14,749 nucleotides of DNA from an uncultured Gammaproteobacteria bacterium. Its GTDB lineage: Bacteria; Pseudomonadota; Gammaproteobacteria; Pseudomonadales; Azotimanducaceae_A. The position numbers and the translations under genes are program-made. How positions within the stretch are numbered: position 1 is the stretch's first letter; every line of letters begins with the position of its first letter. The stretch spans positions 1 through 14,749 of the forward strand of contig CAJWZG010000045.1 of assembly GCA_913049565.1 (NCBI GenBank), read 5' to 3'. Under the pieces are notes generated by a model. The model had not been told where the DNA came from. It did no database searches and saw nothing but the letters and a program-made list of their open reading frames with translations. Below are positions 6,886-14,515 of the stretch, piece after piece.

Positions 6886-9129
6886 TCAAGAGGCCGCGTG
6901 CTCTTCAACGGCAGCATTGGCTTGCCAATCGGCCGAACTCACCCGTGTCACCTGTTGCGGCTGTTTAGCTTTCTCAATTTTGCCGGGGAACCCTTTGAAA
7001 TGAGGCACACCTTGCTCATGATCCAGCCATTCGTCTTCATCAGAGCACAGTACGGCATCAGATGAGATAAAGGCTCCCGCCAGTTCAGTCCGCCCCCTCG
7101 TCTCGGGATACCACCAGCCGTGCGGCACACGAATATGGCCCTCTTTCATGGTCTCGTGAATCGCAATTCGTGCCACGACGGATCCTTGAGGCGTAGAAAG
7201 TTTTGCCCAATCACCGTCCACAAAACCTTCTTTGCTCGCATCTAGTGGGTGCAAGTACAAACTGGGCGCGGGCATGCGACGACGCAACGCTTCGATATTT
7301 CTCTGACCAGTTTGGAAAAATGGATCTTCACGCACGCCGGTGAATACCAGATACGGGAACTCGTCCGAGTGACCGGGTAACTCGCGGTAGTAGGGTAGCG
7401 GGTCGAAACTGAGATCTGCTAACACACTAGAGTAGAGCTCAACTTTACCCGACGGCGTTGCAAAACCTATTCTCTCGTATTTGCGATGCTCTGGCGGCAC
7501 TACTTCCATGTAGGTCTGGCTGACAAACTCGTCAAATGTTCTTCCACCTCTGGATAGCCGATAGTCGAGCATTTCTTCAAGCGACTTCCAGGGGAACTCT
7601 TCTCCTAATCCCATACGGTGCGCCAAGTCCGTCCAAAACCGGAAGGTACTGCTCGCCTCGGCCGGCGCATCAACTACTTTTTGCGATAACGCCAGCCGCG
7701 TCGACCAACTCCATGAGTCCGCCACATGGTTGCGTTCAGTAAACGCGTCACCCGGCATGACGTAGTCTGCGAGCATAGCGGTCGGTGTCATGAAAATTTC
7801 GTGGGCAACGATCAGTTCTTGATTAAGCATCGCCTGATGAATTTGATGCTGATTAGCGTAACTGAGCAGCGCATTGTTACCCAAGCAAATAAAGGCCTTA
7901 ACCGGGTATGGATCTTCTGTCGCCATCGCTCGAAAGACGTTGGTGGGGTTCGCCATATGGCAGCCCATAACAAGATCGGCATAAGGATAGCCCCAAACCT
8001 TTTCTGTGGGCTCTTTGAGCATTTCAGCAACCCGGTAGGTAAAGACTGGGTGATCTTCGTAGCCCAGTTGCTTTTCTTTTTGCGCCATCGGCAGACGCTC
8101 ATGCAGGCCGATTTCTGACTCAGGGATATAGGTTTGAGAAAATCCGCCCAACGACTCACCACCAGCCACATCCAAATTTCCTGTCACCGCACGTAAAATA
8201 GAATGAAGCCTGATAGCCGACGTCGAAGACAACTGCTGGTCTGTAATCGGCGTCCATGGAATTACTGCACCCTCTGCAGTGGCGTACATCCGCGCAGCGG
8301 CAGCGATGTCTTCCTCAGCCACTCCGGTAATCTGCGCGACGCGTTCGAGTGGGTACTCGTCAACTCGCTGTTTCAACTCGTCAAAGCCTACACACCAATC
8401 TTGCACAAACGCATGATCATACAAACCCTCGTCGAAGATCACCTTCAACCACCCTAGACACATGGCGGCATCAGTGCCTGCTTTGAGCCGCAAATGTATG
8501 TCAGCGCCCTCGGCCTGATCAGAAACCCTGGGATCAAGCACAATGACCTTAGCTCCGTTCGCTCTAGCTCCACGGATCGCATTGTAAATCGGCGTCCACG
8601 AATGTTTCCGTGGATTGTGACCAAACAAAACAATACAACGCGTTGCCGCCCAATCAGGCTGGGGGAACCAACCATAGGTCAAACGATTAACAGCGGCCGT
8701 ATTGCCGGCACAAAGAGCCACGCCGCTTATCCAATTGGGAGAACCCAAGAGATTCATAAATCGTCGATCAAGGCTGTGTGTGGTCTGAGTATTCCAACCT
8801 GAGGTGGACACCGCCAACGACTCAGGACCGTATTTCGTCGTTATCTTCGACAACTTTTCTGCGATTTCATCCATCGCTTGTTCGTAGGAAATTTCCTCCC
8901 AGCGATCTTCACCACGGTCACCGATACGTTTCAGCGGCCTAGTGATGCGGTCTTTGTGGTTGTGTATCTGCGGAACGGCCGTCCCTTTGTAGCAAATGTT
9001 GCCAGCAAGGGCCGGATTGTCGTGTGCAATCACTCGTGAAACCTTACCGTCGGCCGATTCAGTACGAAGCTGACAGCCGATGTCGCAAACCGTACAAACC
9101 GAATACTTGGTGTCTTTTGCTGAGCTCAT
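6886..9129 (-). CDS. Soluble molybdopterin-dependent oxidoreductase with N-terminal [4Fe-4S] site (DMSO reductase family)
   Basis: This 747-residue protein has, from the N-terminus, an iron-sulfur motif C12-x2-C15-x3-C19-x26-C46 (in SVCTVCDIGCQL and GNICYKG), the central catalytic domains, and a C-terminal molybdopterin dinucleotide-binding beta-barrel from about residue 620 (VFTGVREDPFFQTG, then HGWWYPE). C140 in SGVALCAGNTAA sits where Mo/W-ligating Cys, SeCys or Ser occurs in this family, suggesting a cysteine-ligated metal. There is no twin-arginine signal, so the enzyme should be cytoplasmic. No ferredoxin-like, membrane-anchor or Mo-chaperone gene is adjacent, so its electron partner is unknown. 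The acetylene hydratase/thiosulfate-reductase-like annotations given to similar proteins are not reliable here. The start has an excellent GGAGG site 4 bases upstream of the ATG. The DUF7009-like gene follows. Confidence 0.9.
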   Translation of the reverse strand: MSSAKDTKYSVCTVCDIGCQLRTESADGKVSRVIAHDNPALAGNICYKGTAVPQIHNHKDRITRPLKRIGDRGEDRWEEISYEQAMDEIAEKLSKITTKYGPESLAVSTSGWNTQTTHSLDRRFMNLLGSPNWISGVALCAGNTAAVNRLTYGWFPQPDWAATRCIVLFGHNPRKHSWTPIYNAIRGARANGAKVIVLDPRVSDQAEGADIHLRLKAGTDAAMCLGWLKVIFDEGLYDHAFVQDWCVGFDELKQRVDEYPLERVAQITGVAEEDIAAAARMYATAEGAVIPWTPITDQQLSSTSAIRLHSILRAVTGNLDVAGGESLGGFSQTYIPESEIGLHERLPMAQKEKQLGYEDHPVFTYRVAEMLKEPTEKVWGYPYADLVMGCHMANPTNVFRAMATEDPYPVKAFICLGNNALLSYANQHQIHQAMLNQELIVAHEIFMTPTAMLADYVMPGDAFTERNHVADSWSWSTRLALSQKVVDAPAEASSTFRFWTDLAHRMGLGEEFPWKSLEEMLDYRLSRGGRTFDEFVSQTYMEVVPPEHRKYERIGFATPSGKVELYSSVLADLSFDPLPYYRELPGHSDEFPYLVFTGVREDPFFQTGQRNIEALRRRMPAPSLYLHPLDASKEGFVDGDWAKLSTPQGSVVARIAIHETMKEGHIRVPHGWWYPETRGRTELAGAFISSDAVLCSDEDEWLDHEQGVPHFKGFPGKIEKAKQPQQVTRVSSADWQANAAVEEHAAS

Positions 9130-9239
9130 TTTTCCTCCACCGATCGACTTTTAAGCGCCAATAGTAATTGTTTGTCATGGCCTGTCGAAGCTGCGGCCTC
9201 ATTCTGCCGCCGCAACCTCGATGCCTCTTTTGTAGCATC

Positions 9240-9245
9240 TATAAT
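9240..9245 (+). promoter_or_regulatory. Possible -10 box (TATAAT) upstream of the Coq7-like gene
   Basis: A consensus TATAAT lies 17 bases before the ATG at 9263. Transcription would start near 9252, giving a leader of only about 11 bases that just includes the ribosome site. No recognisable -35 element lies 16-18 bases upstream, so an activator would be needed if this is real. Given the downstream photolyase-like gene, light-dependent control is a guess. Confidence 0.3.
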
Positions 9246-9262
9246 TCAACTTAGGAAGACGC

Positions 9263-9802
9263 ATGAGCCCCGCCACCAATTTCCAGAAAAAACCCAAATG
9301 GCTAATAGCGGACCTACGGTCCGATCATGCTGGCGAACTGGGTGCGGTCATGATTTACCGCGGGATTCTCGCGATCTCATCGCACAGTGATGTTCGCGCC
9401 TTTGCCAGAGCACACTTAGCAACGGAGCTACAGCATCTTGACCTGATGGAAGCGCTACTTCCTGAATCCCAGCGATCGAAAGCTCGGTTGCCATGGCGTC
9501 TTGCGGGCTGGCTTATTGGCGCAATCCCCGCACTCGTCAGTCCGGCATGGGTATATGCAACGGTAGAGGCCGTAGAAACCTTTGTAGAAGAGCATTACAC
9601 CCAGCAAATCCAAAAGATGACGCTCCAGATACCGACTTGTTCCCTGCGCGAGACGCTGGAGAGATGCTGCGCTGACGAAGTTTCTCACCAGCGCGATGCA
9701 GCATCCCGTTGGAACGGCAAGCCTTCGCTGGGATTAAGCGTTTGGCTCAAACTCGTAAGCGGTGGCTCAAGAGCAGCTGTCCGCGTCGCCCGAGCGTTCT
9801 AA
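9263..9802 (+). CDS. Coq7 (demethoxyubiquinone hydroxylase)-family di-iron protein
   Basis: This 179-residue protein has the four-helix di-iron carboxylate motif set of the Coq7 family: E25 (HAGELGA), E55-x2-H58 (ATELQHLDL), a glutamate in the third helix (probably E105, in EAVETFVEEH) and E139-x2-H142 (ADEVSHQRD). The E25-to-E55 spacing of 30 matches the family. Hydrophobic stretches at about 80-100 fit interfacial membrane association. Coq7 hydroxylates demethoxyubiquinone in ubiquinone synthesis, but the motifs only prove a Coq7-type di-iron site. The neighbour is a photolyase-like gene rather than ubi genes, so this may be a paralogue with another role. The start at 9263 has AGGAAG just upstream. 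The stop TAA overlaps the next ATG by one base (TAATG), suggesting translational coupling. Confidence 0.85.
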   Translation: MSPATNFQKKPKWLIADLRSDHAGELGAVMIYRGILAISSHSDVRAFARAHLATELQHLDLMEALLPESQRSKARLPWRLAGWLIGAIPALVSPAWVYATVEAVETFVEEHYTQQIQKMTLQIPTCSLRETLERCCADEVSHQRDAASRWNGKPSLGLSVWLKLVSGGSRAAVRVARAF

Positions 9803-11472
9803 TGCCTAACACCCAAGTTGTTTGGTTCAAACGAGATTTACGTATCGAGGATCACACAGCCCTGAGCGAAGCAACTCAGCGCGGCCCCGTGCTTGCCCTT
9901 TACGTTATTGAGCCCACTTTGTGGGAACAACTCAGCACGTCTACACGGCACTGGCAGGTAACGCGGACAGCGATACTTGACCTGCGCAAGAGCATTGAGA
10001 AGCTGGGTGGCACCCTCTGCGTGCGAATCGCAGAAATGCCTCAAGCATTAGCCCAGTTGAAGTCCGAATTGGCCGACTTTTCATTATTCTGCCATGAGGA
10101 GATTGGTGAAAAATGGAGTTACCAAAGAGATAAAGCGGTTAGCAAATGGTGCCGCACCGAAAATATCAAGCTCACTGAGCTTCCACAGTTTGGTGTCTTT
10201 AGAGGCCAGCATGATCGAGACGGTTGGGCGGGCCGATGGCAAGCGTTTATGCGTCAACCGCAAAGAACATTGCCTGGAAGCATTCGTTGGCAGCATGCCG
10301 ACGACACTGCGCACTGGCTGCGCTGGGAGCCTCAACCATCGCGTTTTGCCCTCAGCGATTTCGCGTTACCCAATGCCGATAAGACCCTCATGGAGTTTCT
10401 CAATCAGCGGGGTGAGCAATACCATCTGAAAATGTCCAGCCCGCTCAGTGCAACAACCGCCTGTTCGCGGCTGAGTGTGCAACTCGCCAGCGGCAGAATA
10501 TCTATGCGCCGAGTCGTACAGGCAACGTGGCAAGCCCAGCGGGATATCAAAGGACTGGCAAACGCTGAGCGGGGAACCTGGCCGAAAGCCTTGGCCGCTT
10601 TTCAAAGCAGATTGCACTGGCATTGCCACTTCATTCAAAAGTTTGAAAGCGAGCCGGCGCTGGAACAGCACAACATGGCAAGAAGTTGCGACGGCATACG
10701 CGAGAACAATTTCGACGAACAAAAATTTCAGGCGTGGTGCGCCGGGCAAACTGGCTATCCATTCATCGACGCGTGTATGCGGTTTCTGATCGCAACCGGG
10801 TGGATTAACTTTCGCATGAGGGCAATGTTAGTCTCGTTCGCAGCCTATGACCTTTGGTTACACTGGCAGCGCCCTGCCCACCACCTTGCACAGCTGTTCA
10901 TCGATTTTGAACCTGGAATCCACTACCCCCAAGTACAGATGCAGTCCGGCACCACAGGGATCAATACCCTGCGTATTTACAACCCCATCAAACAGTCTAT
11001 GGATCAAGATCCAAACGGTATCTTTATTCGACAATGGGTACCGGAAGTGGCAGGTTTTGACAACTTACGCATTCATGCGCCGTGGCAGGCAACGGCGATG
11101 GAGCAGGTCGCCGCTGGATGCCAAATTGGGGAACACTATCCCAAGGCCATAGTTGACCATATGGACGCTGCACGATTCGCCAAAGCTCAGTTCGCTAGTG
11201 TCCGTCGATCAGATGCCGGTAAAGCAGACAAAAGCGACGTCATGCACCGGCATGGATCAAGAAAAAGAGTCTGCCAACGCGATCTGGGACAAACCCCGGG
11301 GACATGGAACCTAGGCCATCGTTTTGTTGCCTGGCGGTGGCCGGGCCGCGCGGGCGCCCGCTTACAACGATACGCGCCCCGCAATGTGCGGAGAGCCTGC
11401 GGCGTAGCGCAAGGCCCTGAATACCCAGTTGCCGGCGCAGCCACCCCGGGCAATCCAACCTTCATAGGGTGA
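9802..11472 (+). CDS. Photolyase/cryptochrome-family flavoprotein with abnormal C-terminal extension
   Basis: The N-terminal photolyase domain starts VVWFKRDLRIEDHTAL. The FAD-binding helical domain includes QAWCAGQTGYPFIDACMRF, ATGWINFRMR and LRIYNPIKQ, then IRQWVPEV and YPKAIVDH. Aligned by eye to E. coli PhrB with a constant offset of 4, the electron-transfer tryptophans W306, W359 and W382 correspond to N302, W355 and V378. N378 near flavin N5 becomes H374 and the lesion-contacting W384 becomes M380. It is therefore unlikely to be a conventional CPD photolyase; a cryptochrome-like or divergent repair enzyme fits better. I start it at 9802 (TAATG overlap); an upstream ATG at 9709 lies inside the previous gene. 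The family-like sequence ends at MHRHGSRKR (near 11268). The remaining 67 or so residues look like run-on and overlap the convergent arylsulfotransferase gene by 111 bases, so the natural C-terminus was probably lost. Confidence 0.85.
   Translation: MPNTQVVWFKRDLRIEDHTALSEATQRGPVLALYVIEPTLWEQLSTSTRHWQVTRTAILDLRKSIEKLGGTLCVRIAEMPQALAQLKSELADFSLFCHEEIGEKWSYQRDKAVSKWCRTENIKLTELPQFGVFRGQHDRDGWAGRWQAFMRQPQRTLPGSIRWQHADDTAHWLRWEPQPSRFALSDFALPNADKTLMEFLNQRGEQYHLKMSSPLSATTACSRLSVQLASGRISMRRVVQATWQAQRDIKGLANAERGTWPKALAAFQSRLHWHCHFIQKFESEPALEQHNMARSCDGIRENNFDEQKFQAWCAGQTGYPFIDACMRFLIATGWINFRMRAMLVSFAAYDLWLHWQRPAHHLAQLFIDFEPGIHYPQVQMQSGTTGINTLRIYNPIKQSMDQDPNGIFIRQWVPEVAGFDNLRIHAPWQATAMEQVAAGCQIGEHYPKAIVDHMDAARFAKAQFASVRRSDAGKADKSDVMHRHGSRKRVCQRDLGQTPGTWNLGHRFVAWRWPGRAGARLQRYAPRNVRRACGVAQGPEYPVAGAATPGNPTFIG
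11269..11361. other. Probable junction region; contains a 12-base perfect palindrome
   Basis: Between the last family-like photolyase residue (codon ending 11268) and the arylsulfotransferase stop (11362-11364, minus strand) lies G+C-rich DNA that encodes nothing recognisable in any frame. GCGGGCGCCCGC at 11350-11361 is a perfect self-complementary 12-mer adjoining the arylsulfotransferase stop codon. Without a central loop or a T-run it is a poor terminator. Composition changes here: a sampled 60-base line in the photolyase gene (10681-10740) is 48% G+C, and one in the asparaginase gene (13081-13140) is 63%. I infer an old recombination or deletion breakpoint; no insertion sequence remains. 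Confidence 0.45.
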
Positions 11473-12432
11473 CACATATTCCCAAACAATCTCGCCGTCT
11501 GGCGTGACTTCGAAAATCCTCCCCCACAGCCCCTCGCAAATGAGGGTGTTGCCGGATGCCAGGCGCTGGGCCCCGCTGATATGGGGACTGTTGAAAGACC
11601 ACGGCGGATCTCCGACATAGGTCCAAGCATCCTCGCCCGTGGCTAAATCCATTTCAACAATTTGAGAAAACGGCAAAGCCGGACCTTTCGTCTTGAAGCC
11701 GTTCGCGAAGAGCAACAGGTTTCCGTTCTCCAGAATCTATGCGTCATGCTGGCCGCCCCAATGGGGTTCATTGCCAGACCAGACAACGTCTTTCGTCGCC
11801 CGGTCGATCATGATCACGATACTGGATCGCCGAAAACTGACCAGATATCTGTCACCCGGCGTGTAAAAGATTGAATTCGCGTGCGCAAATTCCTCGCGCA
11901 CGGTGAACGGCTCAAGCGGAAATTTTTCAATCTCCATGTCCGACTGGCAATGCCATTCCCAGGCCGTCTCGCCGTCTGGCGTGATCTCCCGGAAATAATC
12001 ACCAAGAATATAATCGCCATTGACTTCCGAGCCAGGCAACCCGCCCTGAACCCGCTCGGCGGCTTCATCAGACAGTCGCTCGAAACTGATATACGCCGTG
12101 TTGCCGTTGGGAAGTCGGCAGAAATCATGGTGCCAACCGGGTGCGTCAGCCTGCCATACAACATCGCTGCTCCAATCCAACTCAACGAGATGCCGCAGCC
12201 CTTCCCGATCGGTTTCCGCCGCGCCATCCGGCACCGACGACGCCAGCAAATGACCGTTGGGCAGCAAATAAGCGTAACCGTAGGCATTGCCCTGCACGGT
12301 CCACTCGTGAGCCACCTCACCGTCCATGTTGAGAAGATATACTTGGTCGTGAACCAGAGGTGAAAACAGCGTAAAGCCCGGCGTGGCCCGTGCTCTGTCG
12401 TGATGTACCAGCCCTGTTTGCTGAATGCGCAT
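11362..12432 (-). pseudogene. Arylsulfotransferase-like beta-propeller protein, interrupted by an in-frame amber codon
   Basis: Two adjacent minus-strand open stretches, 12432-11740 (231 residues) and 11736-11362 (124 residues), lie in the same frame and are separated only by TAG at 11739-11737. Together they give a protein of about 355 residues. It carries the repeated blades of the bacterial arylsulfotransferase (ASST) family: VYLLNMDGEVAHEW, HHDFCRLPNGNTAYIS, REITPDGETAWEW, GGQHDA then ILENGNLLLF, and FEVTPDGEIVWEY. ASST enzymes transfer sulfate between phenols. The interrupted motif HDA-x-ILENGN normally has a sense codon at x (AAG or CAG would be one change away). There is no signal peptide, unlike periplasmic ASSTs. 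I read it as a recently inactivated gene or a sequence error; suppression is the third option. Both ends look intact. Confidence 0.8.
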
Positions 12433-12552
12433 GGCTTTTTCCCGGGTTTCGAATTATGAATTTCTCATCGTCTTAAATCATGGCAGTGAGACGGGCCCTT
12501 TTCAAACCCGTTCCCGATGCCAGGCGAACACGGCAAACTGGAAGATTCAATC
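12433..12552. promoter_or_regulatory. Divergent region between arylsulfotransferase-like and asparaginase genes
   Basis: This 120-base gap should hold promoters for both outward genes. CGGGTTT (12443-12449) and AAACCCG (12504-12510) form a spaced 7-bp inverted repeat that could be chance. GGAAG at 12540-12544 is the asparaginase ribosome site. No clear -10/-35 pair was found. Confidence 0.3.
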
Positions 12553-13572
12553 ATGAACAATCCCCTCTCACCGTCTCCCTTGGTCAACGTGACACGAGGA
12601 GATGAAATCGAAAGTCTGCATTACGGCCATTATGCCGTGGCGGCGCCGGATGGATCGATTGTGGAGGGCAGCGGAGATATCCATTTCGTGACCTACCCTC
12701 GATCCGCGCTGAAACCCATTCAGGCTTTGCAGTTGATCACCTCGGGCGCTGCCGATGCTTATGGGCTTGAATCCACCCATCTCAGCCTGGCCTGTTCGTC
12801 CCATTGGGCCGAACCGTTCCACGTTGACGCCGTCTCTGCCTGGTTGGCCGACCTCTCCTGTAGGGAAGACGACCTCATCTGCGGTCGGGACTACCCTTAC
12901 GACGAATCAGCAAAAGAGGCTCTGCTGAGGCAAAATGTGGACCGCAGCCGGGTGTTCCATAATTGCTCGGGAAAGCACGCGGGATTCCTGACTACCTGCC
13001 GGCACCTGTCCCATGACATCACAGGATATGACGAATTTGATCACCCCAGCCAGATCCGCTACCGCGAAGACCTATCCCTGACAACAGGGGTGGATGCTGG
13101 CAGCTATAGCTGGGCCATTGACGGCTGTGCCTTGCCGGCGCCGGCGCTCCCCATGGTCGATGTGGCACGGGCCATGGCGCGACTAGCGAGCCCGGCAACA
13201 CTGCCACCGCCGGAAGCTGGCGCCATCACCCGACTCTGTGATGCGATTGCTGCTGCACCGACGTATTTCTGGGGCACGGCAGCACCGTGCACCGACCTGG
13301 CGCAGATCACACAGGGCCGGATCATTGCCAAAATCGGTGCGGAGGGATACATGGCGGCCATGATCCGGGACAAAGGGCTTGGCATCGCCATCAAGGTCTC
13401 CGACGGGACCCGTCGGGCTGTCACGGTGGCCCTATTCGGCGTCCTGCAAAAAATGGGTCTGCTGACTGCATCGGAGCAAACAGCGCTGAAAAAACACATC
13501 ATGCCATCTGTTCTGAACTCCCGGGGCGCGATCGTTGGTGACCTCCGGCCATCGCCGGAAACCTTCGGCTAG
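12553..13572 (+). CDS. Asparaginase, Rhizobium etli type (Asparaginase_II family)
   Basis: This 339-residue cytoplasmic enzyme hydrolyses L-asparagine to aspartate and ammonia in characterised relatives. The S-x-x-K motif is S51 and K54 (PRSALKPIQ). The metal ligands known from the R. etli enzyme (C135, K138, C189) correspond with a constant offset of 3 to C138 and K141 (HNCSGKHAG) and C192 (IDGCALPAP). S83 (in ACSSHW) fits the second active-site serine, and K260 (IIAKIGAEG) is a conserved lysine. I chose ATG 12553, with GGAAG 8 bases upstream; the ATG at 12517 has no ribosome site and adds 12 unlikely residues. Its stop TAG overlaps the stop of the convergent GST gene within CTAG. All expected active-site residues are present, so it should be functional. 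Some relatives act on other beta-aspartyl or amide substrates. Confidence 0.88.
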   Translation: MNNPLSPSPLVNVTRGDEIESLHYGHYAVAAPDGSIVEGSGDIHFVTYPRSALKPIQALQLITSGAADAYGLESTHLSLACSSHWAEPFHVDAVSAWLADLSCREDDLICGRDYPYDESAKEALLRQNVDRSRVFHNCSGKHAGFLTTCRHLSHDITGYDEFDHPSQIRYREDLSLTTGVDAGSYSWAIDGCALPAPALPMVDVARAMARLASPATLPPPEAGAITRLCDAIAAAPTYFWGTAAPCTDLAQITQGRIIAKIGAEGYMAAMIRDKGLGIAIKVSDGTRRAVTVALFGVLQKMGLLTASEQTALKKHIMPSVLNSRGAIVGDLRPSPETFG

Positions 13573-14369
13573 ACACCCAACTCAGCCAGCATCCCGTCCA
13601 AGGCCGACTGATCACGGGCCACAAATTCACGGTGGGCCGCAAGCGCGTTTTCGGGAATTTTATCGGTAATTTCCGTTTTGACGCTTGGCCGGGCGCGCAT
13701 ATCGGCGAGCCATTCCGCATAGGCCGCAGCCCCGGAGGTCAACCGCTCAAATCCCATTAAGTCCAGTCTGCTCAGGTAGGGAAAAAGTCCAGTATCTGCG
13801 AGCGAAAACGTCTCGCCCGCGAGCCAGGGCCCCGCGTTCTCGAGTCGGGCGTTCAATGTCAAAATGAGCATTCGGTAGCGTCTCAGGGCGATGGGGATAT
13901 AGGGTGAGTTTACCCCCTCTTCGGCACAAGATCTTTGACGATGCAGCTGAATCGGGTTGGGGTTGGCGGCCCAAAAAGCAGCCATTTCCTCAGCTGATTT
14001 CCTTGCGTAAATATGGCGAAAAACCAGTCCCACATTCAGGCTGTTGATCATTGGACTCATCCAGCCAATGGTTTGCTCCGTGAGCCAGCGCACCTCGGCT
14101 TTGCGCGCGGAGTCCCCGGGCATCAAAGACGGTCCTGGGTAGGCGTCCTCTAGATATTCGGAAATCACTGTCGATTCCGTAAACAGCTTGTCACCATCGC
14201 GCAAGGCTGGCACCTGGGCGGCTGGATTTAGCTTCATAAAGTCAGGGTCGAATTGGGCGCCTGTCAGAAGATCGCGAATGTTACTCTTATACGCGATACC
14301 TTTTTCCGCCATCACAAGCCGAACTTTCTGGGCATTTGTGGAAAATAGATTATCGTAAAGGATGAGCAT
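13569..14369 (-). CDS. Glutathione S-transferase family protein
   Basis: This is a 266-residue cytoplasmic protein. The N-terminal thioredoxin-like domain (about 1-80) has YDNLFSTNAQKVRLVM with the candidate catalytic serine/asparagine (S10/N12), QVPAL with the cis-proline (about 52-56) and TESTVISEYLED, which binds the glutathione gamma-glutamyl group. The helical C-terminal domain (about 90-250) carries LENAGPWLAGETFSLADTGLFPYLSRL, a typical GST hydrophobic-core and capping segment. Members conjugate glutathione to electrophiles, remove halide or ether groups, or act as isomerases; the substrate is unknown. AAGGA 7 bases before the ATG at 14369 supports the start. It overlaps the convergent asparaginase gene by 4 bases. 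It is only distantly like the partial GST at the left edge. Confidence 0.88.
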   Translation of the reverse strand: MLILYDNLFSTNAQKVRLVMAEKGIAYKSNIRDLLTGAQFDPDFMKLNPAAQVPALRDGDKLFTESTVISEYLEDAYPGPSLMPGDSARKAEVRWLTEQTIGWMSPMINSLNVGLVFRHIYARKSAEEMAAFWAANPNPIQLHRQRSCAEEGVNSPYIPIALRRYRMLILTLNARLENAGPWLAGETFSLADTGLFPYLSRLDLMGFERLTSGAAAYAEWLADMRARPSVKTEITDKIPENALAAHREFVARDQSALDGMLAELGV

Positions 14370-14399
14370 TTAATGTCCTTAAAAGGCAATCAATAACAC

Positions 14400-14418
14400 G
14401 AACCAGTGTCTCTGGTTC
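14400..14418. repeat. Perfect 7-bp inverted repeat upstream of GST gene
   Basis: GAACCAG (14400-14406) and CTGGTTC (14412-14418) flank a 5-base spacer, about 30 bases upstream of the GST start codon at 14369. The position fits an operator or a small mRNA hairpin. No T-tract follows on either strand, so it is not a standard terminator. Confidence 0.45.
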
Positions 14419-14480
14419 ACCAAACAAACGCGGGCCAGCCGGAGGCTTGCGCCAGGTGACTGCGTCTTAGCGATAATAAG

Positions 14481-14515
14481 GGATCAAGACAACGCTCTCT
14501 GCGGTCACTTGATCC
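14481..14515. repeat. 8-bp inverted repeat with 19-base spacer
   Basis: GGATCAAG (14481-14488) is perfectly matched by CTTGATCC (14508-14515). Function is unknown. It lies in the non-coding stretch upstream of the GST gene, outside the likely promoter. Confidence 0.4.

Noticed and set aside
7726..8118. Plus-strand open frame opposite the Mo oxidoreductase
   Set aside because: It is antisense to a strongly conserved protein and has no family features.
9709..9801. Upstream ATG extending the photolyase-like protein by 31 residues
   Set aside because: It lies inside the Coq7-like gene in another frame. The TAATG at 9802 begins exactly at the conserved photolyase N-terminus.
11187..11630. Minus-strand open frame of 147 codons across the junction
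   Set aside because: It is Arg/Pro/Gly-rich shadow sequence overlapping both the photolyase end and the arylsulfotransferase in another frame.
11362..11715. Second half of the arylsulfotransferase as a separate gene with TTG start
   Set aside because: It is in the same frame as, and directly continuous with, the upstream half. It begins mid-motif, so it is the remainder of one interrupted gene.
12517..12552. Upstream ATG for the asparaginase
   Set aside because: It has no ribosome site, and the extra residues MPGEHGKLEDSI do not match the family start. GGAAG precedes ATG 12553.
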